A DNA stretch of 27,044 nt, taken from positions 1 through 27,044 of the forward strand of contig CAZHNG010000045.1 of the NCBI GenBank assembly GCA_964533785.1. The letters run 5' to 3'. Origin of the DNA: JANQRV01 sp964533785 (GTDB lineage Bacteria > Bacteroidota > Bacteroidia > Chitinophagales > Saprospiraceae). A model generated the notes under the pieces. That model was not told the origin of the DNA, made no database searches, and saw nothing but the letters and a program-made list of their open reading frames with translations. A program made the translations under genes and the position numbers. Below are positions 7,659-15,664 of this stretch, one piece after another; within the stretch, counting starts at the first letter, position 1; each line of letters opens with the position of its first letter.

Positions 7659-9624
7659 AATACTGGAATTTCAATCCTCCCAATATCCACCTTCCCGGCA
7701 TGGGAGCGCCTAAAATATCCTGATAAACTTCATCGAATAAATTATGTACCTGAAAATTGAGCGATAAATGCTTCCACACCCGGTAATTCACACGCCCGTG
7801 CCAAACCAGATATTGTTCCTCCAAACGGCTGTTGATGGCCAAAGCTGACCGCTCGTTCCTTACTTTGTATAAGCCATTGATAAACAAGTTGAAACGTCCG
7901 GTTTCGAATCCAATATTGGTGGTGATCAAGTGCCGGGCGTGATTGGATATGTAAACGGAAGTTACCCCGTCATCATTTTGGGTATCTAACCAGGTGTAGC
8001 CTGCGTTTAAGATGATCGCAATATCATCGCTGATGGTCTTTTTGTAGTTGCTTTCCACTTCAAAACCAAAGGTTTGTACATCCTCCACATTGCGTGCGTA
8101 GAAATAATCAGCTCCTTTCTGCAGATTTTCGTCATTAAATATGCCTGCCTGATTGGTCAAAGCATAATCGATAAGCCGGTCTGAGAAACGCACAAAACTT
8201 GTTGCCGACAATCGCCAGCCGGAAGCAGGGAAAAGATCACCACCGATATCAAAGGACCAACTTTGTTCTGCCTGCAGATTAGGATTACCCAGGTTACGGC
8301 CCGGAGTCAACGGACCTGGCAGATTATTAGAAACGTAACGTTCGGTATAATCAGCAGCCCGGATACTCCTGCCCATTGTACTGCGCAATACGTAAGCCGG
8401 CTTAACCAGTGATAGATTGAATTGAGGACTTAGTTCCCAGCCATAATTCTCATCGTAGTCCAGCCGCAAACTGCCCTGCAGGTTCCAGTCATTTGCTATT
8501 TTAAATGCACTGGTAAAAAAACTACCGAAGTGCCAGTCTTCATGATTACCGCGGTCGTTGCTTTCAATTTGCCGTTGATCCGCCTGAAATCCCACATTCC
8601 AACTCAAGCGATCATTGGCAACCCGGTAGTGATTCAATTGGAAGTTGAGCAACTGGGTCGTATGGTTGTTGCCGGTAAAAGCCGGGTTGAAAATGAATTC
8701 GTCGGTATTGCGTTTATAGGCTGCATCAAACGTAGTTTGGCCGTTCGATCGTTCATTCGCGATCCTCAAGTGATTCCAGAAATTGGTCGTTTTTTCGACC
8801 GATTGATCAAATGGGCTGCTGGTGTAAAAATAACGTGCACTGAAATCGCGGTAATCATAGGCGGAACGAAAACTCATCCTCCATTGATCCCGCAAAGGTG
8901 CACTTAATGCTACCGTAATATTTTTAATATCAAAATAATTATTAAAAGCTTCGAGCGTGGTCGTGTCGTTCTCCGCTACGAAATTCTGTTCGGCAATGGT
9001 TTGTCCGTCTGATTTATTGATAGAACCCGCTACACTCCATTTCAGTCCCTTTTCATTTTGCCGGGAGAACCCGGCTTGTCCGTTGATCAGATTTTCTTCA
9101 CCGTAATTCAAGGATACTTCAGCTTCCGACTTATCCTGGTAGGCCGTCCGGGCAAAAGTTTTGGTGATGATGTTAATGACCCCTCCTACGGCATCCGGGC
9201 CAAAGCTTGCCACAGCCGGACCACGCAGTACTTCTATCCGGTATATATCCGGTGCCGGAATGGGAATGTAGCCGTTAAAATGGGCCGTTAAGGGGTCATT
9301 CAACCGCATCCCGTCAACCAGCACCAACACCTGCGTAAAAGTACTTCCCCGCATACTGATATCCGACTGAGCGCCGAACGCATTACGACTTTGCACCTCA
9401 ATACCCGGAACGTACCGTAGTACTTCATCAAGCGATACAACAGCTTGATTTTTAAGTGCCTGTTGATCGATTACCGTTACGAAACGCCCCGTTTCTTTGA
9501 TCTTTACCGGAACGCGGCTAGTGGCAATAACCACCGTATCTAAAGGACTGATCGAATCCTGGGAATAGGATAGGAATGGAATGAAAAGGATAAGACTCGC
9601 AACACCACAACAGATAGCTCTCAT
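7657..9624 (-). CDS. BtuB-like TonB-dependent outer-membrane receptor
   Basis: A 655-residue outer-membrane active-transport receptor. It has a signal peptide (MRAICCGVASLILFIPFLSYSQ) and a TonB-box-like DTVVIATSR segment. A classic plug spans roughly residues 45-155 (ALKNQAVVSLDEVLRYVPGI, SMRGSTFTQVLVLVDGMRL, IEVLRGPAVASFGPDAVGGV). A 22-strand-type barrel follows, ending VHNLFDEVYQ...GGLKFQY with a terminal aromatic residue. It has no carboxypeptidase-like or STN extension, like BtuB/CirA-type receptors and unlike the two receptors further right. Substrate cannot be read from sequence. The nucleoside symporter gene immediately downstream suggests the two may share a substrate, but this is inference. 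A good promoter lies upstream (9648-9677). Confidence 0.92.
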   Translation of the reverse strand: MRAICCGVASLILFIPFLSYSQDSISPLDTVVIATSRVPVKIKETGRFVTVIDQQALKNQAVVSLDEVLRYVPGIEVQSRNAFGAQSDISMRGSTFTQVLVLVDGMRLNDPLTAHFNGYIPIPAPDIYRIEVLRGPAVASFGPDAVGGVINIITKTFARTAYQDKSEAEVSLNYGEENLINGQAGFSRQNEKGLKWSVAGSINKSDGQTIAEQNFVAENDTTTLEAFNNYFDIKNITVALSAPLRDQWRMSFRSAYDYRDFSARYFYTSSPFDQSVEKTTNFWNHLRIANERSNGQTTFDAAYKRNTDEFIFNPAFTGNNHTTQLLNFQLNHYRVANDRLSWNVGFQADQRQIESNDRGNHEDWHFGSFFTSAFKIANDWNLQGSLRLDYDENYGWELSPQFNLSLVKPAYVLRSTMGRSIRAADYTERYVSNNLPGPLTPGRNLGNPNLQAEQSWSFDIGGDLFPASGWRLSATSFVRFSDRLIDYALTNQAGIFNDENLQKGADYFYARNVEDVQTFGFEVESNYKKTISDDIAIILNAGYTWLDTQNDDGVTSVYISNHARHLITTNIGFETGRFNLFINGLYKVRNERSALAINSRLEEQYLVWHGRVNYRVWKHLSLNFQVHNLFDEVYQDILGAPMPGRWILGGLKFQY

Positions 9625-9647
9625 GAACGTCAGATTTAATTAGTCGG

Positions 9648-9677
9648 CAAACATAGAAAAAAGTTCCATTATTCCAA
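9648..9677 (-). promoter_or_regulatory. Bacteroidota-type promoter for the BtuB-like receptor
   Basis: On the minus strand TTG (9677-9675) is followed by 19 bases and then TATGTTTG (9655-9648), a full match to the Bacteroidota -33 TTG / -7 TAnnTTTG pattern. The -7 box ends 23 bases upstream of the receptor ATG. It lies in the 74-bp divergent gap shared with the DUF554 gene. Confidence 0.7.
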
Positions 9678-9698
9678 TTCAAGGTATATCTTTCGGGT

Positions 9699-10430
9699 AT
9701 GAATATGGCGACTAAATGGCCCATAGGTACCTTTATTAATATGGCCACTGTATTGGTGGGTAGTACTATCGGTGTGCTACTACAACAAGCCTTTCCCGAG
9801 AACATTAAGGCGATCACTTTTCAGGCCATCGGTCTGGGCACGCTGTTAATTGGCATTATGATGAGTCTGAAATTACCCCCTGATTACATTTTACTGCTCA
9901 TTTTCAGCCTAATCATCGGGGGGATTACCGGAGAACTCATTCACCTTGATCTGATGCTGGAAAACGCCGGTGACTACGTTAAGCACTTGCTCAATATCGG
10001 CAGCAGTACTTTTACCGAAGGATTATTGACGGCTTTTATCATTTTCTGCGTGGGGTCGATCACCATAGTGGGGGCTATTGAAGAAGGCGTTCAGGGAAAG
10101 CGCGATCTATTGATCATCAAATCATTACTGGATGGTATTACTTCTATCGCACTGGCCTCTACCTACGGGATAGGAGTGCTGTTTTCGATATTCCCCATGC
10201 TGATATTACAGGGAGGGATTACGGTATCAGCCCGTCGGGCCAGGCATTTTTTCAACGAAACGGTGATTGCGGTGATGAGTTCGGTCGGAGGATTGTTGAT
10301 CATTGGGATCGGGATCAATTTGTTACGGATTGGGGAAATTAATATTGAGAATCTTTTGCCGGCTTTGGTTTTTGCCAGTGCCGGGGCGTGGGTTTGGCCT
10401 TTGTTTACAAAAAACCATCGGAATATTTAA
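9699..10430 (+). CDS. DUF554 family integral membrane protein
   Basis: A 243-residue inner-membrane protein with about seven hydrophobic segments. It matches the DUF554 (YdfK-type) family in its opening (WPIGTFINMATVLVGSTIGVLL) and in the conserved GSTTFTEGLLTAFIIFCVGSITIVGAIEEG-like region, seen here as FTEGLLTAF...VGAIEEG near residues 105-130. The DGITSIALASTYGIGV segment also fits. The Met at 9705 (MATKW) is an equally good start. Function of the family is not established, though transport is often assumed. It is transcribed divergently from the TonB receptor. A TATCTTTC box lies at 9687-9694, but I found no matching upstream TTG, so its promoter is unresolved. Confidence 0.88.
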   Translation: MNMATKWPIGTFINMATVLVGSTIGVLLQQAFPENIKAITFQAIGLGTLLIGIMMSLKLPPDYILLLIFSLIIGGITGELIHLDLMLENAGDYVKHLLNIGSSTFTEGLLTAFIIFCVGSITIVGAIEEGVQGKRDLLIIKSLLDGITSIALASTYGIGVLFSIFPMLILQGGITVSARRARHFFNETVIAVMSSVGGLLIIGIGINLLRIGEINIENLLPALVFASAGAWVWPLFTKNHRNI

Positions 10431-10494
10431 AGCCAAGAGGTCATCAAAAAAATAATTTAGGGTGCTACTTCATTAATGGAATGGGACAGCCTAT

Positions 10495-10782
10495 TTATAA
10501 TCGAGACTTACTAGACAGAAGGCTCTGCTTAATAATAGTTGATTCTTCCAATCGCTGCTGCTCGGATCTTTGTTCGATCGACTTCTTTTTTTCAGAAGCT
10601 TTGACCTTTTCAAGCCGGCGTTCTTTTTCAATACGCCATTGGAGAACATTTGGTGTCGTAATTTCATTGTCAATAGAACGTTGGAGTTGTTTTTGGTTTA
10701 TCATTCCGGCGAGATTGATGCCAATGATCATACCTGCCACCATGACGCTCAAAACTATTATTTTGTGATTTTTCATGCCCAA
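10495..10782 (-). CDS. Small single-pass membrane protein with charged coiled-coil tail
   Basis: A 95-residue hypothetical protein. Residues 8-28 form one transmembrane or uncleaved signal segment (IIVLSVMVAGMIIGINLAGMI). A very charged Lys/Glu/Gln-rich helix follows (RIEKERRLEKVKASEKKKS), likely a coiled coil. The start may be Met1 or Met3 (MKNHK). A candidate promoter lies about 30-60 bp upstream. The overlapping plus-strand frame lacks protein-like composition, so this strand is preferred. I recognise no family. It is convergent with the DUF554 gene. Confidence 0.55.
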   Translation of the reverse strand: MGMKNHKIIVLSVMVAGMIIGINLAGMINQKQLQRSIDNEITTPNVLQWRIEKERRLEKVKASEKKKSIEQRSEQQRLEESTIIKQSLLSSKSRL

Positions 10783-10810
10783 TTAGTGTTGTTGATTTGT
10801 TATTGTGTTC

Positions 10811-10842
10811 TAAAGTTACGTAGGTTTGATTGGCAAAACAAA
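10811..10842 (-). promoter_or_regulatory. Candidate promoter for the small membrane protein
   Basis: On the minus strand TTTG (10842-10839), a 20-base spacer and TAACTTTA (10818-10811) resemble the -33/-7 pattern with one mismatch in the -7 box. It ends 28 bp before the ATG at 10782. Confidence 0.4.
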
Positions 10843-10874
10843 TGTAAAATTGTTGAATGCGACTATATAAATGG

Positions 10875-10930
10875 ACTAGACTTTTGACGCTAGACTCTAG
10901 AAGTTAGACTGAAAACTCTAACTAATTGAC
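10875..10930 (+). repeat. Degenerate heptamer array, unit NCTAGAC (forward)
   Basis: Eight contiguous seven-base units: ACTAGAC, TTTTGAC, GCTAGAC, TCTAGAA, GTTAGAC, TGAAAAC, TCTAACT, AATTGAC. Most fit NNTAGAC or NNTTGAC. The array faces an inverted array at 10992-11026. Both lie in the 393-bp gap before trmD, where no gene was found. Confidence 0.7.
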
Positions 10931-10991
10931 AATCAAGGATAACTAATTTTATTCTGAAAAATTGATATCTATCGAATATCAGCGTTTTCTT

Positions 10992-11026
10992 GTCCAAAAT
11001 CTAGCGTCTAGCGTCAAAAGTCAAAA
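10992..11026 (-). repeat. Heptamer array, unit NCTAGAC (inverted copy)
   Basis: Read on the minus strand this is five exact seven-base units: TTTTGAC, TTTTGAC, GCTAGAC, GCTAGAT, TTTGGAC. It gives a 17-bp perfect inverted repeat with the forward array (10879-10895 against 11006-11022). The two arms could form a cruciform or a long RNA hairpin with a loop of about 110 bases. Confidence 0.7.
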
Positions 11027-11175
11027 AATGGAATAAATGCCAAATATTAAAAAACTGGCTGTAGTTATTCCCTGTTGAACAGGAATTATATTTCAAAAAA
11101 TTAAATACGTATCTTTTACAAGATGGTTGTATTATATATTCTTTTTTACGGTCATTTACCAAAAAATTACAATCG

Positions 11176-11856
11176 ATGAAAATAGACATCATCAGTGTAA
11201 TGCCAGAGCTTATGGAAAGTCCGCTTCAACACTCTATCATGAAAAGAGCACACGATAAGGGGCTATTGTCGGTGCGACTGATCAATTTGCGGGAGTACGG
11301 TTTGGGTAAGCACCGGCAACTAGACGATTATCAATACGGTGGTGGAGCAGGCATGGTCATGATGGTTGAACCATTGGCCAATTGTATTGATGATTTACAA
11401 TCTGAAAGCGCGTACGACGAGATCATTTATATGACCCCGGACGGTCAATTACTGGAGCAACCGCTGTGCAATCAACTATCTTTGAAGAAAAACCTGTTGA
11501 TCATCTGCGGGCATTACAAGGGAATAGACGAGCGTATCCGCGAGCATTATATCACTATGGAAATTTCCATTGGCAATTACGTCTTGTCGGGAGGTGAGCT
11601 AGCCGCAGTAGTGCTGGTAGATGCCATCGGGCGATTGCTTCCCGGGGTTTTAAACGATGAAACTTCGGCGCTTTTTGATTCTTTTCAGGATAATTTGCTG
11701 GCGCCGCCCGTTTATACGCGCCCGGCAAAATTTCGCGGCTGGAAAGTGCCGGACGTCTTACTTTCGGGGGATTTTCCAAAGATCGAGGAATGGAGAATGG
11801 CAAAATCGATCGAGCGTACCCGGGAACGCCGGCCGGAGTTACTGAATGGGGAATAA
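11176..11856 (+). CDS. trmD: tRNA (guanine-N1-)-methyltransferase TrmD
   Basis: A 226-residue cytosolic SPOUT-fold enzyme that methylates G37 of tRNAs next to the anticodon using S-adenosylmethionine, which prevents +1 frameshifting. Family motifs are intact: LDDYQYGGGAGMVM (residues 49-62), the AdoMet-knot motif GHYKGIDERI (112-121), SIGNYVLSGGELAA (131-144) and the C-terminal PPVYTRPAKFRGWKVPDVLLSGD. Length is normal for the family. The ATG at 11176 gives the standard MKIDIISVMPE start. It stands alone here, without the rpsP-rimM-rplS neighbours seen in many bacteria. The facing heptamer arrays lie upstream. Confidence 0.97.
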   Translation: MKIDIISVMPELMESPLQHSIMKRAHDKGLLSVRLINLREYGLGKHRQLDDYQYGGGAGMVMMVEPLANCIDDLQSESAYDEIIYMTPDGQLLEQPLCNQLSLKKNLLIICGHYKGIDERIREHYITMEISIGNYVLSGGELAAVVLVDAIGRLLPGVLNDETSALFDSFQDNLLAPPVYTRPAKFRGWKVPDVLLSGDFPKIEEWRMAKSIERTRERRPELLNGE

Positions 11857-12580
11857 GTCTTGTTAGAGCTTTCCTGAAAATGAGTGAAATACTAATAATC
11901 TACTGCAAAAGCGATTTCGGCGCCCTATTTTCGGTTCATCCCGTATCCGGCGAATCGGGATACGAAAAGTGTCATGAAATGCCAATGTCAAAACAAAATA
12001 TTTAACCAGGAGCAAGCAACCCTGAAAATTAAGAGAAAAGTTGCGAAAAAAAACAAAGTTTCAAATATATATCCTGTAAAGAGAACGCCTCTTAATTTTT
12101 AGGGAAACCTTTGGAAAAAAAAGAAAAGCGCAGTACAAGTACTACACTTTTCCTGAAAAAAACTAAACCCCAGTTAAATTTTTATTCCCAAATGGTTTTA
12201 ATTCAATAACAAATAAAATTTTGTTACCAACTGCGTTGGATTAGTGTAGTTTAATCATCGATTGGAATCACCACCTTTTTAGTGAGGTGATTTAGTTTGT
12301 GGATATATTCAGAAGCGTGAATTGGCAATTTAAGTGGGTAGAAGTACTTGCCAAATTTCGAAATATGAACGCCACTATTTTTACTGATATTGTTGTGGGT
12401 GCCAAAAAAATTAGAAAAAAGTCGCAAAGATTTCGCACGAATTGCAATACTTTTTTTGAAGCAAGTTGATAATCAAGGAACTAGGAGTTAATTGCATTCG
12501 TTATAAAACTTCAAGATAATTGAAGCTTTAACATTTACGAAAGATAATATTGAGAAGTATTCCCGAAAAGGGATAAATTA
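11857..12580. other. AT-rich non-coding gap between trmD and metG with stem-loops
   Basis: No credible gene, tRNA or known RNA was recognised. The gap has many A and T runs and four stem-loops: CGTATCC/GGATACG (11942-11964), GAAAAG...CTTTTC with an inner AGTA/TACT stem (12123-12152), AATCACC/GGTGATT (12266-12292) and TTGGCAA/TTGCCAA (12322-12354). The last three could belong to one structured transcript or to the metG leader. None has a following T-run typical of an intrinsic terminator. Confidence 0.5.
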
Positions 12581-12625
12581 GTGTCCGCTGAAAAAGCATC
12601 AATCGATCAACCGAAAAAAAATAAA

Positions 12626-14746
12626 ATGGCTGAACCAAAGAAATACATGATAACTTCTGCATTACCGTATGCAAACGGCCCTTTACATCTCGGACATCTG
12701 GCGGGTGCCTATTTGCCTGCTGATATTTATGTTCGGTTTCTGCGTTTACTGGGAAAAGATGTACTGTGGGTTTGTGGTTCTGACGAACACGGAGCAGCTA
12801 TTACGATCAGGGCTAAAAAAGAAGGCGTTTCACCACAAACGATCATTGATAAATACCACCATCTCAACAAAGCCACTTTTGAGCAATTGGGTATCTCCTT
12901 TGATTACTATCACCGCACTAGTGCTGCCCTTCACCACGAAACCTCTCAGGACTTTTTTACTAAATTGTACAATAAAGGGGGGGAGTTAGAAGAACAAACC
13001 ATTGAACAGTACTATGATGAAGAATATAACCAATTTCTGGCTGATCGCTACATCACCGGTACATGTCCTAAATGTGGATACGATTCAGCATTCGGTGACC
13101 AATGCGAGAACTGTGGGTCGGATCTTTCTCCAACGGAATTGATTAACCCCAAATCTACTCTGAGTGGTAAACATCCAATTCTGAAAAAAACCAACCACTG
13201 GTATTTTAAGCTCGATAAGCACGAAAAGTGGTTGCGGGAATGGATAGCCGAAGGAACGATAGAAGGGGAAGCGCATCACGATCCGCACTTGTGGAAAAAA
13301 CACGTGGTTGGTCAATGTTTATCCTGGCTGGATAATGGGCTGAATGCACGCTCAATTACCCGTGATCTGGACTGGGGAATTCCCGTACCACTGCCGGAGG
13401 CCAAGGGGAAAGTATTGTATGTCTGGTTTGATGCGCCGATCGGTTATATTTCATCCACCCGGCAATGGGCAAAAGAAAATGGTAAAGACTGGGAATCTTA
13501 TTGGAAGGATGAAAATGTCGAGTTGATCCATTTCATTGGTAAGGATAATATCGTATTTCACTGTATTGTTTTTCCGGCTATGCTTCGTGCGTATGGGGAA
13601 TTTGCCTTGCCTAAAAATGTACCAGCCAATCAATTTTTAAATTTCGAAGGCGAAAAGTTCTCAAAGTCCAGGGGATGGGGCATTGAACAACACGCTTATC
13701 TGGAAGAATTCAAGGATTTTCCGAATAAAGAAGATGCCCTGCGTTACGCCCTCATCCGCATCATGCCCGAAAACAGGGACAGTGACTTTAAATGGAATGA
13801 CTTTGTCGATTTTCACGATAAAGAACTTGCCGATAATTTGGGTAATTTTGTAAATCGGGTCATCGTACTTACCCAGAAATATTTTGACGGTGCTTTGCCC
13901 GAAATAGACGACAGTATACAGGAAGAGTTGCAGCCCGTCATCAACCGGGTGCACCAAATTCAAAAAGAAATACTGGCTTTTAATTTTAAGAATGCCGTCC
14001 AGTTGTTGATGGAAATTTCTTCTTACGGTAATACTTATTTGCAGGAAATTTCGCCCTGGAAGATCTTTAAAGAAGATCCGGGCAGTCCCGTGATTAAGAA
14101 ATGTATGTTCATATGTGCTCAGATCGTAGGGGTATTGAGCGTATTATCTGAGCCTTTTATCCCGTTCACTTCGCCGAAAATCCGGCATTTGCTCAATTTA
14201 CCGCCCGTCCGGCGGGGTGACCTGGAAAATTTATTTACAAACTTATCGGAGGGCAAAGCGATTATCCCATCTGGTCACCAGATAAATGAACCTTCCTTAT
14301 TGTTCGCCAAAATTCACGACCGTAAAGACCAAAGCCGGATGGCCCTTATTCAAAGGCAGAAAGACCATCTGCAAGCCATTTTAGATGAGCAAAAAGCCAA
14401 AGAGCGTAGTCCGATCAAAGATAACATTCAGTTTGACGATTTTCAGAAATTGGACTTGCGTACGGCCACTATACTGGAAGCCGAAAAAGTGAAAAAAGCT
14501 AAAAAGTTACTGAAACTGAAGGTGGATCTGGGGCTTGAGCAAAGAACGGTGGTATCGGGCATCGCCGAATACTACAAACCGGAAGAGATCATCGGCAAAA
14601 AAGTGATCCTGGTAGCCAATCTGGCGCCCAAGAAATTAAGAGGAATTGAATCGCAGGGCATGATCCTGATGGCGGAGAACGAAAAAGGGGAATTGGGTTT
14701 CGTCGGTACTGATGGCGATTGGGGGAATGGCTTTGTGGTCAAGTAA
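12626..14746 (+). CDS. metG: Methionyl-tRNA synthetase
   Basis: Charges tRNA-Met with methionine in the cytosol. The chosen ATG gives a 706-residue protein that opens MAEPKKYMITSALPYANG, close to the family's normal start. An in-frame GTG at 12581 would add 15 polar residues and is less likely. The class I HIGH motif is HLGH (residues 21-24). A zinc knuckle CPKCG...CENCG lies near residues 147-165. The KMSKS loop is KFSKS near residue 343. From about residue 604 a C-terminal OB-fold tRNA-binding domain is present (FQKLDLRTATILEAEKV, VSGIAEYY, NLAPKKLRGIESQGMIL), as in the long dimeric MetRS forms. It is convergent with purU. Confidence 0.97.
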   Translation: MAEPKKYMITSALPYANGPLHLGHLAGAYLPADIYVRFLRLLGKDVLWVCGSDEHGAAITIRAKKEGVSPQTIIDKYHHLNKATFEQLGISFDYYHRTSAALHHETSQDFFTKLYNKGGELEEQTIEQYYDEEYNQFLADRYITGTCPKCGYDSAFGDQCENCGSDLSPTELINPKSTLSGKHPILKKTNHWYFKLDKHEKWLREWIAEGTIEGEAHHDPHLWKKHVVGQCLSWLDNGLNARSITRDLDWGIPVPLPEAKGKVLYVWFDAPIGYISSTRQWAKENGKDWESYWKDENVELIHFIGKDNIVFHCIVFPAMLRAYGEFALPKNVPANQFLNFEGEKFSKSRGWGIEQHAYLEEFKDFPNKEDALRYALIRIMPENRDSDFKWNDFVDFHDKELADNLGNFVNRVIVLTQKYFDGALPEIDDSIQEELQPVINRVHQIQKEILAFNFKNAVQLLMEISSYGNTYLQEISPWKIFKEDPGSPVIKKCMFICAQIVGVLSVLSEPFIPFTSPKIRHLLNLPPVRRGDLENLFTNLSEGKAIIPSGHQINEPSLLFAKIHDRKDQSRMALIQRQKDHLQAILDEQKAKERSPIKDNIQFDDFQKLDLRTATILEAEKVKKAKKLLKLKVDLGLEQRTVVSGIAEYYKPEEIIGKKVILVANLAPKKLRGIESQGMILMAENEKGELGFVGTDGDWGNGFVVK

Positions 14747-14757
14747 TTGAGATTTTA

Positions 14758-14771
14758 GATACCAGATACCA
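14758..14771 (+). repeat. Two-unit heptamer repeat GATACCA
   Basis: GATACCA occurs twice in tandem just after the metG stop, followed by GA. It is minimal and could be chance, but it has the same seven-base period as the longer arrays in this window. Confidence 0.35.
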
Positions 14772-14818
14772 GAATGTTACCTGTAGAAGTTTGGAATGTC
14801 GTTTTAGTTAAGTAATCT

Positions 14819-15643
14819 TTACAACACGATGGTTTTATTGCCGTGGATGAAAACCCTTTCGTCAAAAACCAGTTTCAACGCCTTGGCCAGAACAATCTTT
14901 TCGATGTCTTTACCCGCAACGGACATTTCCTTGACGCTCAACCGGTGATTCACCCGGATGATATCCTGGGCAATGATGGGGCCTTCATCGAGGTCTTCAT
15001 TAACAAAATGGGCCGTTGCCCCGATGATCTTTACCCCTCGGTTAAAGGCCTGGCGGTAGGGGTTGGCACCTTTAAAAGCCGGTAAAAAGGAATGGTGAAT
15101 GTTAATGATCTGGTTGTTGTGGCGGTGGACAAATTCGGGAGTCAGAATACGCATGTATTTGGCCAGTACGAGGTAATCAAAAGTATATTGTTCCAGTAAA
15201 TGACTAACTTTTGCTTCGTGGTCGACTCTCGAAATTTCGCGGTGATCGACGTAATGGAAAGGTATGCCGTGTTTTTCTACCAGCGGTTGCAACAATTGGT
15301 GGTTACTAATGACGGCCAGCGCTTCGGCCGGCAGTTCACCGAACTCACAACGCAGCAATATCTCGGCCAGACACTGATGCTCCTTGCTTGCAAAAATAAC
15401 GATCTTCTTATTGCGGCCCGAAACAAGGTGTATAATACTTTGTACGGGTAAAACCAATCTAAGCTTTTGTTGAAGTTCTAACGCATCACATTCGCCAACC
15501 AAGGCTGTACGCATAAAGAATTGTTGCGATGCTTCGTCCACGTATTCGTCATTTTGCGTAACGTTCAGCCCGAAATCGTAAAGTATTTTGGTAATCTTGT
15601 AAACCAATCCTTTTTCATCCGGACAATTTACCCGTAAAATCAT
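14819..15643 (-). CDS. purU: Formyltetrahydrofolate deformylase
   Basis: Hydrolyses 10-formyl-tetrahydrofolate to formate and tetrahydrofolate, balancing one-carbon pools and supplying formate for purine synthesis. The 274-residue protein starts with an ACT-type regulatory domain (LRVNCPDEKGLVYKITKILYDFGLN, residues 3-75). A formyltransferase-fold domain follows, carrying the signature NIHHSFLPAFKGANPYRQA and the GATAHFVNEDLDEGPII segment with the catalytic Asn, His and Asp. The N-terminal ACT domain distinguishes it from PurN. It starts 21 bp after the stop of the metallophosphoesterase gene on the same strand, so the two probably form an operon. It has only 72 bp of convergent gap to metG. 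Confidence 0.95.
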   Translation of the reverse strand: MILRVNCPDEKGLVYKITKILYDFGLNVTQNDEYVDEASQQFFMRTALVGECDALELQQKLRLVLPVQSIIHLVSGRNKKIVIFASKEHQCLAEILLRCEFGELPAEALAVISNHQLLQPLVEKHGIPFHYVDHREISRVDHEAKVSHLLEQYTFDYLVLAKYMRILTPEFVHRHNNQIINIHHSFLPAFKGANPYRQAFNRGVKIIGATAHFVNEDLDEGPIIAQDIIRVNHRLSVKEMSVAGKDIEKIVLAKALKLVFDERVFIHGNKTIVL

Positions 15644-15664
15644 GTTCGTGTTTTATTTGATGTT

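Noticed and set aside
10388..10768. 126-codon plus-strand open frame after the DUF554 gene
   Set aside because: It overlaps the DUF554 end in another frame, is Phe/Ser/Arg-rich without domain features, and is antisense to the more protein-like small membrane protein.
10875..11026. CRISPR array
   Set aside because: Units are seven bases with no spacers, the two arrays face each other, and no cas genes are present.
11790..12005. 71-codon plus-strand open frame at the end of trmD
   Set aside because: It overlaps trmD in a different frame, has no family resemblance and runs into a hairpin region; a chance frame is likelier.
11857..12580. tRNA, tmRNA, RNase P RNA or SRP RNA in the trmD-metG gap
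   Set aside because: I looked for their conserved cores (T-loop GGTTCRANNCC, tmRNA ends, RNase P GAGGAAAGTCC, SRP GGAAGCA) and saw none.
12581..12625. GTG start for metG
   Set aside because: It adds 15 polar residues not typical of the family; the ATG at 12626 follows an A-rich stretch and gives the usual start.
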